From: Citrobacter koseri
GTDB taxonomy: Bacteria; Pseudomonadota; Gammaproteobacteria; Enterobacterales; Enterobacteriaceae
Assembly: GCA_900446925.1 (NCBI GenBank)
Contig: UAVY01000008.1
Location: forward strand, 372,001 to 436,000
Direction of reading: 5' to 3'
Length of the DNA stretch: 64,000 bases
Shown here: positions 55,137 through 64,000 of the stretch, in pieces
Position numbering within the stretch: the first letter of the stretch is position 1
Layout: each line of letters begins with the position of its first letter
Program-made: the position numbers and the translations under genes
The notes under the pieces: model-generated
What the model saw: the letters and a program-made list of their open reading frames with translations, nothing else
Databases searched by the model: none
What the model was told of the DNA's origin: nothing

Positions 55137-58100
55137 TTTTACGCTCTCCTGTACCTGGTCATTGCCTTCGCCATCCAACCAGTTAATGTTCTTCATCTTA
55201 CGCACCACAACAAACTCATCGCGGTTTGAACCGACCGTACCGTAGTAGTTAAAGCCGTAGGCCAGCTGCGCATAGCCGCCGATCATGTGGGTCGGCTTCG
55301 GCGTGATACGGGTTACCGAGTTGTGAATACCGCCGCGCTGCTGGGTAATTTCTGAACCCGGCAGGTTAACGATACGTTCCTGCGCGTGGTACATCATGGT
55401 CATCCCGGCCGGAACACGCTGGCTTACCACCGCGCGTGCCGTCAGCGCACCGTTGCTGTTAAAGACCTCGATCCAGTCGTTATCTTCAAATACCCAGATC
55501 TTTGGCATCGGTTTCGCTCATCCAGACAATCGGCCCAACCGCGCGACAGCGTCAGCATCAGCAGGTTGTCGCTGTAGGTAGAGTGGATTACCCCACTTCT
55601 GGTGCGGCGTCAGGAAGTTGAGCGCTTTTTCCGGGTTGCCGTTAGATTTCTCACCCATCACCGCTTTCACTGAACGCGTGTCGATCGGCGGACGGTAAAC
55701 CAGCAGGCTTTCGCCAAAGTCACGCATCCACTGATGATCCTGATACAGGGACTGGCGGCCAGACAGCGTACGCCACGGAATCAGCTCGTGAACGTTGGTA
55801 TAACCGGCGTTGTAAGAGACGTGTTCATCTTCCAGGCCAGACCAGGTCGGGCTGGAGATAATCTTACGGCGGCTGCGCCTGAATATCGCGGAAGCGGGAT
55901 TTTCTCTTCTTCTTTATTGGTCGCCAGATGCGTTATGGTCACGACCGGTGAACTCACTCCAGCGCCGCCCAGGCTTTCACCGCTACGTGGCCGTTAGTTT
56001 CCGGCGCCAGCGTGAGGATCATCTCGGCGGCATCCAATCGCGGTATTCAGCATCGGCTGGCCTTTTGCCGGGCCTTCAGCTTTGGTGTAATTGAGCTTGC
56101 GCAGCAAATCCATTTCGCTCTGAGTGTTCCAGGCGATGCCTTTGCCACCGTTGCCGATTTTCTCCATCAGCGGGCCGATAGAGGTAAAGCGCTCATACGT
56201 CGCCGGGTAGTCGCGTTCCACCGGAATGATGTGCGGCGCGGTTTTACCTGGGATCAGGTCGCATTCGCCTTTTTTCCAGTCTTTCACATCCAGCGGTTGC
56301 GCCAGTTCGGCAGCGGAGTCGTGCTGAATCGGCAGCGTCACCACATCGGTTTCTTTGCCAAGGTGTCCCACGCAGACTTCAGAGAATTTCTTCGCGATGC
56401 CTTTATAGATTTCCCAGTCGCTTTTCGATTCCCAGGCCGGGTCAACGGCGGCAGACAACGGGTGAATAAACGGATGCATATCCGAGGTATTCATGTCGTC
56501 TTTTTCATACCAGGTGGCGGTCGGCAGTACGGATGTCGGAGTACAGGCAGGTGCTCGACAGACGGAAGTCCAGCGTCACCACCAGGTCCAGCTTGCCGTC
56601 AAGACCGTTATCCTGCCATTCCACTTCTTCCGGCTTCACGCCGCCCTGCATACCCAGATCTTTGCCCTGAATACCGTTTTCCGTACCCAGCAGGTACTTC
56701 AGCATGTACTCATGCCCTTTACCGATGAACCCAGCAGGTTCGAACGCCAGATAAACAGGTTACGCGGGTGGTTTTTCCCCGTTTTCCGGCTGCTCCGCCG
56801 CAAAACGAATCGAGCCTTCTTTCAGCGATTTCACGGTGTAATCCACCGCCGTCATCCCGGCTTTTTCCGCTTCACGCGCGATGTACAGCGGGTTGGTGCC
56901 CAACTGCGGCGCAGACGGCAGCCAGCCCATGCGTTCAGCACGCACGTTGAAGTCGATCAGATGACCGCTGTAGCGGGATTTATCCGCCATTGGCGACAGC
57001 AGTTCCTGCGCGGTAACCGTCTCCGTAGCGCCACTGGCTGGAGTGGTTATAGAAATAGGAGGTGCTGTTCATGTGACGCGCCGGACGCTGCCAGTCAAGA
57101 GCAAACGCCAGCGGCTGCCAGCCGGTCTGCGGACGCAGTTTTTCCTGGCCGACATAGTGCGCCCAGCCGCCGCCGCTCTGACCGATACAGCCGCAGAACA
57201 CCAGCATGTTGATAAGCCCACGATAGTTCATATCGAGGTGATACCAGTGGTTCAGACCGGCGCCAACGATGATCATTGAACGACCATGCGTCTTATCGGC
57301 GTTATCCGCAAATTCACGGGCGATACGGGTGATTTGCGCACGCGGTACGCCGGTTATCTGCTCTGCCCACGCCGGAGTATAGGCTTTAATGTCGTCGTAG
57401 CTGGTTGCGCAGTTTTCGTCGTTCAGACCGCGTTCCAGGCCATAGTTCGCCATCGTCAGATCGTAAACGGTAGTCACCAGCGCGGTGGTTCCGTCCGCCA
57501 GTTGCAGGCGTTTCACCGGCAGCTTGTGCAACAGAACGTTTTGCAACTCGACTTTGTTGAAGTGTTCAGTGCCTTCACCGCCAAAGTACGGGAAGCCCAC
57601 TTCTGCGATATCGTCCTGGCTACCCAGCAGGCTGAGTTGCAGTTCGGTTTCTTCGCCTGACGTACCGTCACGCTGTTCGAGGTTCCATTTGCCTTTCTCG
57701 CCCCAGCGGAAGCCAATAGAACCGTTCGGCGCAACCATATCGCCGCGGGTGTTGATGGCAACGGTTTTCCATTCCGGGTTGTTTTCCTGACCCAGCGCGT
57801 CAATAAGATCGGCGGCGCGCAGCATACGGCCAGCGGCATAGTAACCGTCGCGTTCTTCAAGCATCACCAACATCGGCATGTCGGTATAGCGACGGACGTA
57901 ATCGGTGAAATACTGGCTCGGGTTATCAAGGTGGAATTCACGCAGCATGACGTGGCCCATCGCCAGCGCCATCGCGGCGTCAGTCCCCTGCTTCGGCGCC
58001 AGCCACAGGTCGCACAGCTTGGCGATTTCAGCGTAGTCAGGCGTAACGGCAACTGTTTTGGTGCCTTTGTAACGCACTTCAGTAAAGAAGTGGGCATCCG

Positions 58101-58888
58101 GGGTACGGGTCTGCGGAACGTTAGAGCCCCAGGCGATGATGTAGCTGGAGTTGTACCAGTCAGCGGATTCCGGTACGTCCGTCTGCTCGCCCCAGGTCTG
58201 CGGAGACGCAGGCGGCAGGTCGCAGTACCAGTCGTAGAAGCTCAGGCAAGTCCCGCCGATCAGAGACAGGTAACGCGCGCCGGATGCGTAAGAGACCATC
58301 GACATTGCCGGAATCGGCGAGAAGCCCGCCACGCGATCGGGACCGTAATTTTTAATGGTATAAACGTTGGATGCCGCAATCAGTTCGTTTCACTTCCTGC
58401 CAGGAAGAACGAACGAAGCCACCACGACCACGCGCTTGTTTGAAGCTTTTTGCTTTATCGGCGTCTTCGATGATGGAAGCCCAGGCTTCTACCGGATCGC
58501 TGTGCAGTTTTTTCGCATCACGCCACATTTTCATCAGGCGCTTACGCATCAGCGGATATTTCAGGCGGTTTGCGCTGTAGAGATACCAGGAGTAGCTCGC
58601 GCCGCGCGGGCAGCCGCGAGGTTCATGGTTCGGCATATCCGGGCGGGTGCGCGGGTAGTCTGTCTGCTGGGTTTCCCAGGTGACCAGACCGTTTTTCACA
58701 TAAATTTTCCAGCTGCAAGAGCCGGTACAGTTTACCCCGTGGGTTGAACGCACGACTTTGTCATGCTGCCAACGTTGGCGGTATCCATCCTCCCAGTCCC
58801 GGTTTGTTTCGAGAAGCTGGCCGTGCCCATCGGCAAAGGTTTCGCCCTTCTGTTTGAAGTAGCGAAACCGGTCCAGGAATTTACTCAT
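55133..58888 (-). CDS. narG: Respiratory nitrate reductase alpha chain NarG (fourteen indels)
   Basis: Catalytic molybdenum bis-MGD subunit, nitrate to nitrite, on the cytoplasmic side. A vestigial Tat-like N-terminus (RFRYFKQKGETF) is followed by the FS0 cluster region HGVNCTGSCSW. Later blocks: VPQTRTPDAHF, NHWYHLDMNYRG, CGCIGQSGGGWAHYVGQEKLRP. Breaks occur near 58387, 57025, 56776, 56732 (a deletion), 56530, 56035, four between 55960 and 55870, three between 55590 and 55500, and one at the very end. Removing 13 bases and adding one gives 1247 residues, exactly the E. coli length. The stop should overlap the narH ATG. Confidence 0.95.
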
Positions 58889-58979
58889 CGGGTTTCTCCT
58901 GTTTGGAGCCTGACGGCTCTCTGATAAATCGACATTGCTGGATTGGCTGTGAAGGTAACGCTCTGAAAGGGCGTCAGAA

Positions 58980-58993
58980 TTGATAACGATCAA
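58980..58993 (-). promoter_or_regulatory. FNR site of the narG promoter
   Basis: ttgat-aacg-atcaa, a perfect FNR consensus, about 92 bp upstream of the narG start. It is the same sequence on the opposite strand as the E. coli narG FNR box. It explains anaerobic induction. Confidence 0.93.
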
Positions 58994-59030
58994 GGCAGAC
59001 GGGGATGAAAATCGGGGGTGTTTTTTGACA

Positions 59031-59143
59031 TACCCCTTAAGGAGGATGATTTTTATTCATTCAACATACTGATTAATATGAATATTTTTAAATTCATCCA
59101 TTATGTAAATGTTAAATTCTTTATAAGTGGGTATTAAGGGGTA
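59031..59143 (-). promoter_or_regulatory. NarL heptamer cluster upstream of narG
   Basis: taccccttaaggagga (59031-59046) approximates the NarL 7-2-7 palindrome. agtgggta (59126-59133) and aggggta (59137-59143) are further heptamer-like repeats. In E. coli, NarL bound far upstream activates narG with IHF bending the DNA in between; the same layout is likely here. The rest of the 393-bp narG-narK gap holds no gene. Confidence 0.7.
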
Positions 59144-59229
59144 TGCCCCCTGCAAGGCATAAATGAACGCCGTTCTGACAAACCGGCGCTGTTTATTTAT
59201 AAACAAGTATGTTGTAACTAAAAACAGGC

Positions 59230-59256
59230 AAAAAAAAGCGCGGTCTAACGCCGCGC
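59230..59256 (-). terminator. narK terminator
   Basis: On the minus strand gcgcgg, loop cgttaga, ccgcgc, then seven t, about 25 bp after the narK stop. Confidence 0.92.
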
Positions 59257-59281
59257 AATGGATAATCAAACAATTACTTTT

Positions 59282-60675
59282 TTATTTTTTAGAATGACGT
59301 CCGTATACCGCCCAGGTGATGACTACGCAGGCGATATAGAAAATCAGGAACACTTTCATCGCATCGACCGGTGAACCGGTTAATGCCAGAGATGTCCCGA
59401 ATGCTTTCGGAATAAAGAAACCGCCGATTGCGCCAATCGCAGAGATAAAGCCCAATGCGGCTGCGGTATCAGTCGCGGCTTCACGCAGCGCTTTCTCTTC
59501 AGAGCCCCCTTCCGCTTTAACCCTGTCCATCGTCAGCTTGCGGAAAATAACGGAGATCATCTGGAAAGTAGACCCACTCCCCAACCCGGCAGTCAGGAAC
59601 AGTGCCAGGAAGACAACGAAGAAGGCGATAAAGCTGCCGCCCTGGCCGTTAGAAGGCAAGGTCAGGAACAGTAAGGCGCTGAAAATCGCCATCAGCACAA
59701 AGTTAACCAGCGTCACGCGCGTTCCGCCCAGACGGTCGGAAATTGCCCCGCCCGCAGAACGGGCCAGCGCGCCGATTAACGGGCCGAAGAAGGCATAATG
59801 CAGGATCTGTACTTCCGGGAACTGTGTTTTAGACAGCATCGCAAACCCGGCGGAGAAGCCGATGAATGAACCGAACGTCGCCAGATACAGCAGACTCATC
59901 ATCCACAGGTGCCCACGTTTAAGTACCGGCAACTGATCTTTCAGCGAAGCCTTCGAGGTCGCCAGCTCATTCATACCGAACCAGGCGGCCAGGGTGAAAA
60001 TGGCCAGGAACGGCACCCAAATCCAGGCGGCGTTCGCCAGATACAGCTGCGAACCGTCCGGCTGTTCCACACCGTGACTGCCAAATACGGCAAAGACAGA
60101 CAACGAGACCACCAGCGGCGCGACCAGTTGCATAACGCTCACGCCCATGTTGCCTAAACCGCCGTTCAGACCCAGCGCGCCGCCCTGTTTCTGTTTTGGA
60201 AAGAAGAAGCTGATGTTAGCCATGCTGGAGGCAAAGTTCGCGCCGGCAAAACCGCACAGCAGAGAAATCAGAATAAAGGTGCTAAACGGCGTGGAGGTGT
60301 CCTGCACGGCAAAACCTAACCATACGCAAGGAATGACCAGAATCCCGGTGCTGAACGCCGTCCAGCGGCGGCCGCCAAACAGAGGAACCATAAAGGAGTA
60401 CGGCACACGCCAGTAATGCGCCAGAAACAGACGGCAAGGCGGTCAGCATGAACAGCTGATCGGTGGTGAAGTTAAAACCGACCTTCGGTAAATTCACCGC
60501 GACAGCGCTGAATAACATCCATACACAAAACGCCAGCAGCAAACAGGGGACGGAAATCCACAGGTTGCGGCTGGCAACACGATGACCACGCTGTTCCCAG
60601 AAAGCGGGATCTTCCGGCCGCCATTCTGTGATTACAGCTCCAGATGCCCCTTTCGGGGGCAGATGAGTGACTCAT
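59282..60675 (-). CDS. narK: NarK, nitrate/nitrite transporter (two frameshifts)
   Basis: Major-facilitator protein with twelve helices that brings in nitrate and expels nitrite. Nitrate signature motifs: FAGANFASSMANISFFFPKQKQGGALGLNGGLGN-type block in the first half and the second glycine-rich block GLGSGSTFQMISVIFR. Extra bases near 60650 (after MSHSSAPER) and near 60413 (SGALL-RVPYSF) break the N-terminal 90 residues. Corrected length is 463 residues, as in E. coli. Confidence 0.95.
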
Positions 60676-60734
60676 AGACACCTCTGTTACTCGATTCGAT
60701 GTCTGCCACATTAGGGTTTACAGCCGAGGGTAAG

Positions 60735-60748
60735 TTGATATAAATCAA
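60735..60748 (-). promoter_or_regulatory. FNR site of the narK promoter
   Basis: ttgat-ataa-atcaa, perfect FNR consensus, 60 bp upstream of the narK start codon, where the E. coli narK -41.5 FNR box lies. Confidence 0.93.
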
Positions 60749-60849
60749 AGGAAAAGCCGTCATTATTCGCGGCTAAAATTATCATGCCCCTTAGTGAGTA
60801 GGCTTTGTCGACAAAAAAGATGTGGTTTTTCCACGGTGCTGTATAAACC

Positions 60850-60930
60850 CTACCCCCCGGCTTCGCGATCCCCTCCCACCACCAGCAATTAAGAGGTAAC
60901 TCGTTATAGTATGGGTATACTCCAGGGTAT
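60850..60930. promoter_or_regulatory. NarL-like heptamers in the narK-narX region
   Basis: ctaccccccgg near 60850 and atgggta (60911-60917) and cagggta (60923-60929) resemble NarL heptamers (TACYYMT or its complement). They lie between divergent narK and narX, where NarL is known to act in E. coli. The 361-bp gap contains no gene that I can support. Confidence 0.6.
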
Positions 60931-61036
60931 GGCTGAGAATAACGTCACTGTCGAAAACGCCCCTCCGGTGAGCATCCCGGCAGAATCGTCATTCATTAAG
61001 GTTTCCTGAGCAGGAAGCCTGAAGGAAGAAGTCTAC

Positions 61037-62834
61037 ATGTTTAAACGTTGTCTCTCTCCACTCACGCTGGTCAACCAACTGGCGCTTATTGTTCTCCTGT
61101 CCACCGCTATCGGTGTGGCGGGCATGGCTATCTCTGGCTGGCTGGTTCAGGGCGTACAAGGCAGCGCCCATGCGATCAACAAGGCCGGTTCGCTGCGTAT
61201 GCAGAGCTATCGCCTGCTGGCAGCAGTGCCGCTGAGCGCCCACGACCAAAAGCTGCTGGATGAGATGAAACAGACGGGCGTTCAGCCCTGAACTGACCCG
61301 CGCTGCGGAACGCGACGGGCAACAAGAGCAGCTTCGCGCACTACAGGACTACTGGCATACGGAACTGGCGCCTGGGCTGCAACGCGCGCAGGACAGAAAC
61401 GCCGTTGCCGGCGATGTTATGCGTTTTGTCACCGGTCTGGATCGGTTAGTCACCGCCTTTGATCACACGACCGAGCTGCGCATTGAGCGCGTGGTGATGG
61501 TGCATCGGTTAATGGCCATCTTTATGGCGCTGCTGTTCGTCTTTACGATCATCTGGCTACGGGCGCGCCTGCTGCAACCGTGGAAACAACTGCTTTCGAT
61601 GGCGCGAGCCGTCAGCCAGCGCGACTTCACCCAGCGGGCGCATATCAGCGGGCGCAATGAGATGGCGATGTTAGGCTCAGCGCTCAACAACATGTCGGAA
61701 GAGCTGGCCGAAAGTTACGCCGTACTGGAACAACGCGTGCAGGAAAAGACGGCCGGGCTGGAGCATAAAAACCAGATCCTCTCATTCCTGTGGCAGGCCA
61801 ACCGCCGCCTGCATTCCCAGGTGCCGCTGTGCGAGCGCCTCTCCCCGGTGCTGAACGGCCTGCAAAACCTGACGCTGCTGCACGATATTGAACTGCGGGT
61901 TTATGACCTGGAAGATGAAGATAATCATCAGGAGTTCACCTGCCAGTCCGACAGCAGTTGTGATGACAAAGGGTGCCACCTCTGCCCGCGCGGCGCGCTG
62001 CCCGCGATCAACGGCGGCACCACGCTGAAATGGCGACTTACCGATGCCCATACGCAATACGGCATTCTGCTGGCGACGCTGCCGCACGGGCGCCATCTGA
62101 GTCACGATCAGCAGCAGATGATTGATACGCTGGTCGAGCAATTGACCGCTACGCTGGCGCTGGACAGAAATCAGGAACGCCAGCAACAGTTGATTGTGAT
62201 GGAAGAGCGTGCCACCATTGCCCGCGAACTTCATGATTCTATTGCACAATCGCTCTCCTGCATGAAGATGCAGGTCAGCTGTCTGCAAATGCAGGGCGCG
62301 ACGTTGCCGGAAAGCAGCCGCGAGTTGCTCAGCCAGATCCGCAACGAACTGAATACCTCCTGGGTACAGCTACGTGAACTGTTAACCACCTTCCGGTTAC
62401 AGTTGACCGAACCCGGCCTGCGGCCTGCGCTGGAGGCGAGCTGTCAGGAATATAGCGCCCGATTTGGTTTTACGGTGAAGCTGGATTATCAGCTCCCGCC
62501 GCGACGGGTGCCGTCGCATCAGGCTATCCACCTGTTGCAAATTGCCCGCGAAGCGTTAAGTAACGCCCTCAAGCATTCCCATGCCGATGAGGTGGCCGTC
62601 GCCGTGGTGCAAAATGGCAATCAGGTCAAACTGACAGTAAAAGACAACGGCTGCGGCGTACCAGAAAACGCCGAGCGCAGTAACCATTATGGCATGATTA
62701 TTATGCGTGACCGCGCGCAGAGCCTGCGTGGCGATTGTCGTGTACGCCGTCGTGAGACGGGCGGTACGGAAGTTGCTGTCACCTTTATTCCCGAAACAAA
62801 CTTCACAGAAGTCCAAGGAGATACCCATGAGTAA
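61037..62834 (+). CDS. narX: NarX, nitrate/nitrite sensor histidine kinase (one frameshift)
   Basis: Membrane sensor that phosphorylates NarL in nitrate. First transmembrane helix ([21 protein letters not shown]), then the periplasmic P-box ([14 protein letters not shown]) that binds nitrate, second helix ([12 protein letters not shown]), HAMP, a central cysteine cluster ([12 protein letters not shown]), and the HisKA_3 domain with the phospho-histidine in [13 protein letters not shown] and the ATPase NxCG block. An extra g near 61276-61278 breaks residue about 80. Corrected length is 598 residues. Confidence 0.95.
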
Positions 62835-63477
62835 TCAGGAACCGGCTACCATCCTGCTGATCGACGATCATCCGATGTTACGGACCGGTGTTAAACAGCT
62901 TGTCAGCATGGCGCCCGATATTAGCGTGATCGGCGAAGCCAGTAATGGCGAGCAGGGTATTGAGCTGGCAGAGTCTCTTGATCCCGATCTGATCCTGCTG
63001 GATCTGAACATGCCGGGCATGAACGGTCTGGAAACCCTGGATAAGCTGCGTGAGAAATCACTGTCAGGCCGTATCGTGGTATTCAGCGTGTCCAATCATG
63101 AAGAAGACGTGGTGACGGCGCTGAAGCGCGGCGCAGACGGCTATCTGTTAAAAGATATGGAGCCGGAAGATCTGCTGAAAGCCTTACAGCAAGCGGCCGC
63201 TGGCGAAATGGTGCTGAGCGAAGCGTTAACGCCGGTTCTGGCCGCCAGCCTGCGGGCAAACCGCGCGACCTCTGACCGCGACGTGACCCAACTGACGCCG
63301 CGCGAACGCGATATCCTGAAGCTGATCGCCCAGGGACTGCCGAATAAAATGATCGCCCGCCGCCTGGATATCACCGAGAGTACGGTCAAAGTGCATGTGA
63401 AACATATGCTGAAGAAGATGAAGCTGAAGTCACGCGTCGAAGCGGCGGTATGGGTGCATCAGGAACGCATCTTCTGA
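62827..63477 (+). CDS. narL: NarL, nitrate/nitrite response regulator
   Basis: Intact 216-residue LuxR-type response regulator. The receiver domain has acidic pocket LLIDDHP and phospho-acceptor Asp in [13 protein letters not shown]; the C-terminal helix-turn-helix holds [25 protein letters not shown]. It overlaps the narX end by eight bases (start inside the HE-stop codons). Controls narGHJI, narK, adhE and many other anaerobic genes. Confidence 0.98.
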   Translation: MSNQEPATILLIDDHPMLRTGVKQLVSMAPDISVIGEASNGEQGIELAESLDPDLILLDLNMPGMNGLETLDKLREKSLSGRIVVFSVSNHEEDVVTALKRGADGYLLKDMEPEDLLKALQQAAAGEMVLSEALTPVLAASLRANRATSDRDVTQLTPRERDILKLIAQGLPNKMIARRLDITESTVKVHVKHMLKKMKLKSRVEAAVWVHQERIF

Positions 63478-64000
63478 TTACTCCTCCGGGAGCAGCTTCC
63501 AGCGCGGATCGTTATCGGGCATCGCCATAAACGGTTCAGTCAGTGATAGCGTGATCTCATTGGAGGAGACACGCTGGCCCTGCTCATCTTCAACAACGAC
63601 CGACAGCCGCCAGCGATTTGTCACCCCTTCGCTGCTGTCCCAGGCCGGCATGATAATGGTCCAGCCCTCTGCGCTGTCCGCCTTCGCTCCTGCCGTCAGG
63701 CTCAGCGCCTGCGTATCGCCCTGCCACGTTACATGACGAACGCCATGCCGACTGCGAATCTGCACCTTCAGCGGCACCGTCTCGCCAGGCTGGAGATCCC
63801 ACGGCGGCGTCGCCAGAAAAACAGTGAGCGTTTTACGCTGACGGTACTCCATCGTCGGGAGATTATTGCGCTGCGGGTTATCATAGCGACTACCGCGCAA
63901 CGACTGACTCTCCGCCACCTCGCTGGCCGACAGCTGTTTGTTCAGCGGCACGCCAAAACGGTAGTTCAGGTTCAACCCCAGATTATTCTGGCTCACCCCG
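63478..64000 (-). CDS. ychO: YchO, invasin-like protein, C-terminal part (cut by the right edge)
   Basis: About 174 codons of the C-terminus of an intimin/invasin-like outer-membrane protein. It begins in the end of the inverse-autotransporter barrel (LGLNLNYRFGVPLNKQL) and continues into an Ig-like passenger region (LTVFLATPPWDLQPGETVPLKVQIRSR). It ends PRWKLLPEE, converging with narL. The gene is open at the window edge. The resemblance to E. coli YchO is strong; its role there is unclear. Confidence 0.85.
   Translation of the reverse strand, partial: GVSQNNLGLNLNYRFGVPLNKQLSASEVAESQSLRGSRYDNPQRNNLPTMEYRQRKTLTVFLATPPWDLQPGETVPLKVQIRSRHGVRHVTWQGDTQALSLTAGAKADSAEGWTIIMPAWDSSEGVTNRWRLSVVVEDEQGQRVSSNEITLSLTEPFMAMPDNDPRWKLLPEE

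Noticed and set aside
54930..55508. A natural NarG-NarH fusion protein
   Set aside because: It depends on a single extra A in a homopolymer at the normal ATGA overlap of the two genes, and the total of narG indels is exactly accounted for when this base is removed.

Overview
The window is a piece of an enterobacterial chromosome from the Salmonella / Escherichia / Citrobacter group, with Salmonella-like proteins. OppA, AdhE, TonB, H-NS and NarL read as close relatives of the Salmonella proteins, while several other proteins look diverged from S. Typhimurium as I remember it. A divergent Salmonella (for example S. bongori or a non-enterica subspecies) is a reasonable guess that I cannot confirm by eye. 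The gene order is the conserved core block yciZ-yciT-osmB through the trp operon to the nar locus. There is no prophage, insertion sequence, CRISPR array, resistance gene or other cargo.

Layout. 1-9.4 kb: yciZ end, yciT, osmB, then on the minus strand yciH-pyrF, lapB-lapA (LPS control) and pgpB; ribA (+); acnA (-) and a row of three very small genes (ymiA-yciX-ymiC). 9.7-19.6 kb: cysB, topA, yciN, sohB, yciK-btuR, rluB, yciO, rnm. 19.6-26.4 kb: trp promoter/operator, leader peptide, attenuator and trpEDCBA. 26.4-28.3 kb: a membrane diguanylate cyclase and a small unknown protein, sitting where E. coli and S. Typhimurium carry other genes. 28.4-34.7 kb: ompW, yciC, yciB, yciA, tonB, yciI, yciY, clsA, yciU. 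34.8-41.9 kb: oppABCDF and ychE. 42.2-47.8 kb: adhE, tdk, hns, galU. 48-51.5 kb: rssB, rssA, ychJ, purU. 51.55-52.2 kb: two tandem tRNA-Tyr genes with a tail repeat. 52.2-63.5 kb: narIJHG (-), narK (-), narX-narL (+). The right edge cuts ychO.

The most striking property is sequence quality, not biology. I count roughly 95 small indels, nearly all single-base insertions that duplicate a neighbouring base or lengthen a short homopolymer. They break about 30 genes, including pyrF, topA, lapB, ribA, trpDCBA, narGHJI and both tRNA-Tyr genes. For almost every broken gene, removing the extra bases restores a protein of exactly the usual family length (topA 865, trpD 531, narG 1247, narX 598 residues). 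The indels are clustered: none is visible from about 37 to 48 kb, but more than 20 occur in the 2 kb of rssB-rssA. I therefore annotate the broken genes as full-length CDS spans and treat the frameshifts as probable sequencing or assembly errors.

Functional themes: tryptophan synthesis with repression and attenuation; oligopeptide uptake; envelope maintenance (LapAB, PgpB, ClsA, OmpW, TonB, YciB/YciC); and anaerobic respiration and fermentation (NarGHJI, NarK, NarXL, AdhE), with recognisable FNR and NarL sites in the nar intergenic regions. The only locus that looks lineage-specific is the diguanylate cyclase plus the small cysteine-containing protein between trpA and ompW. I found no convincing undescribed multi-gene system.
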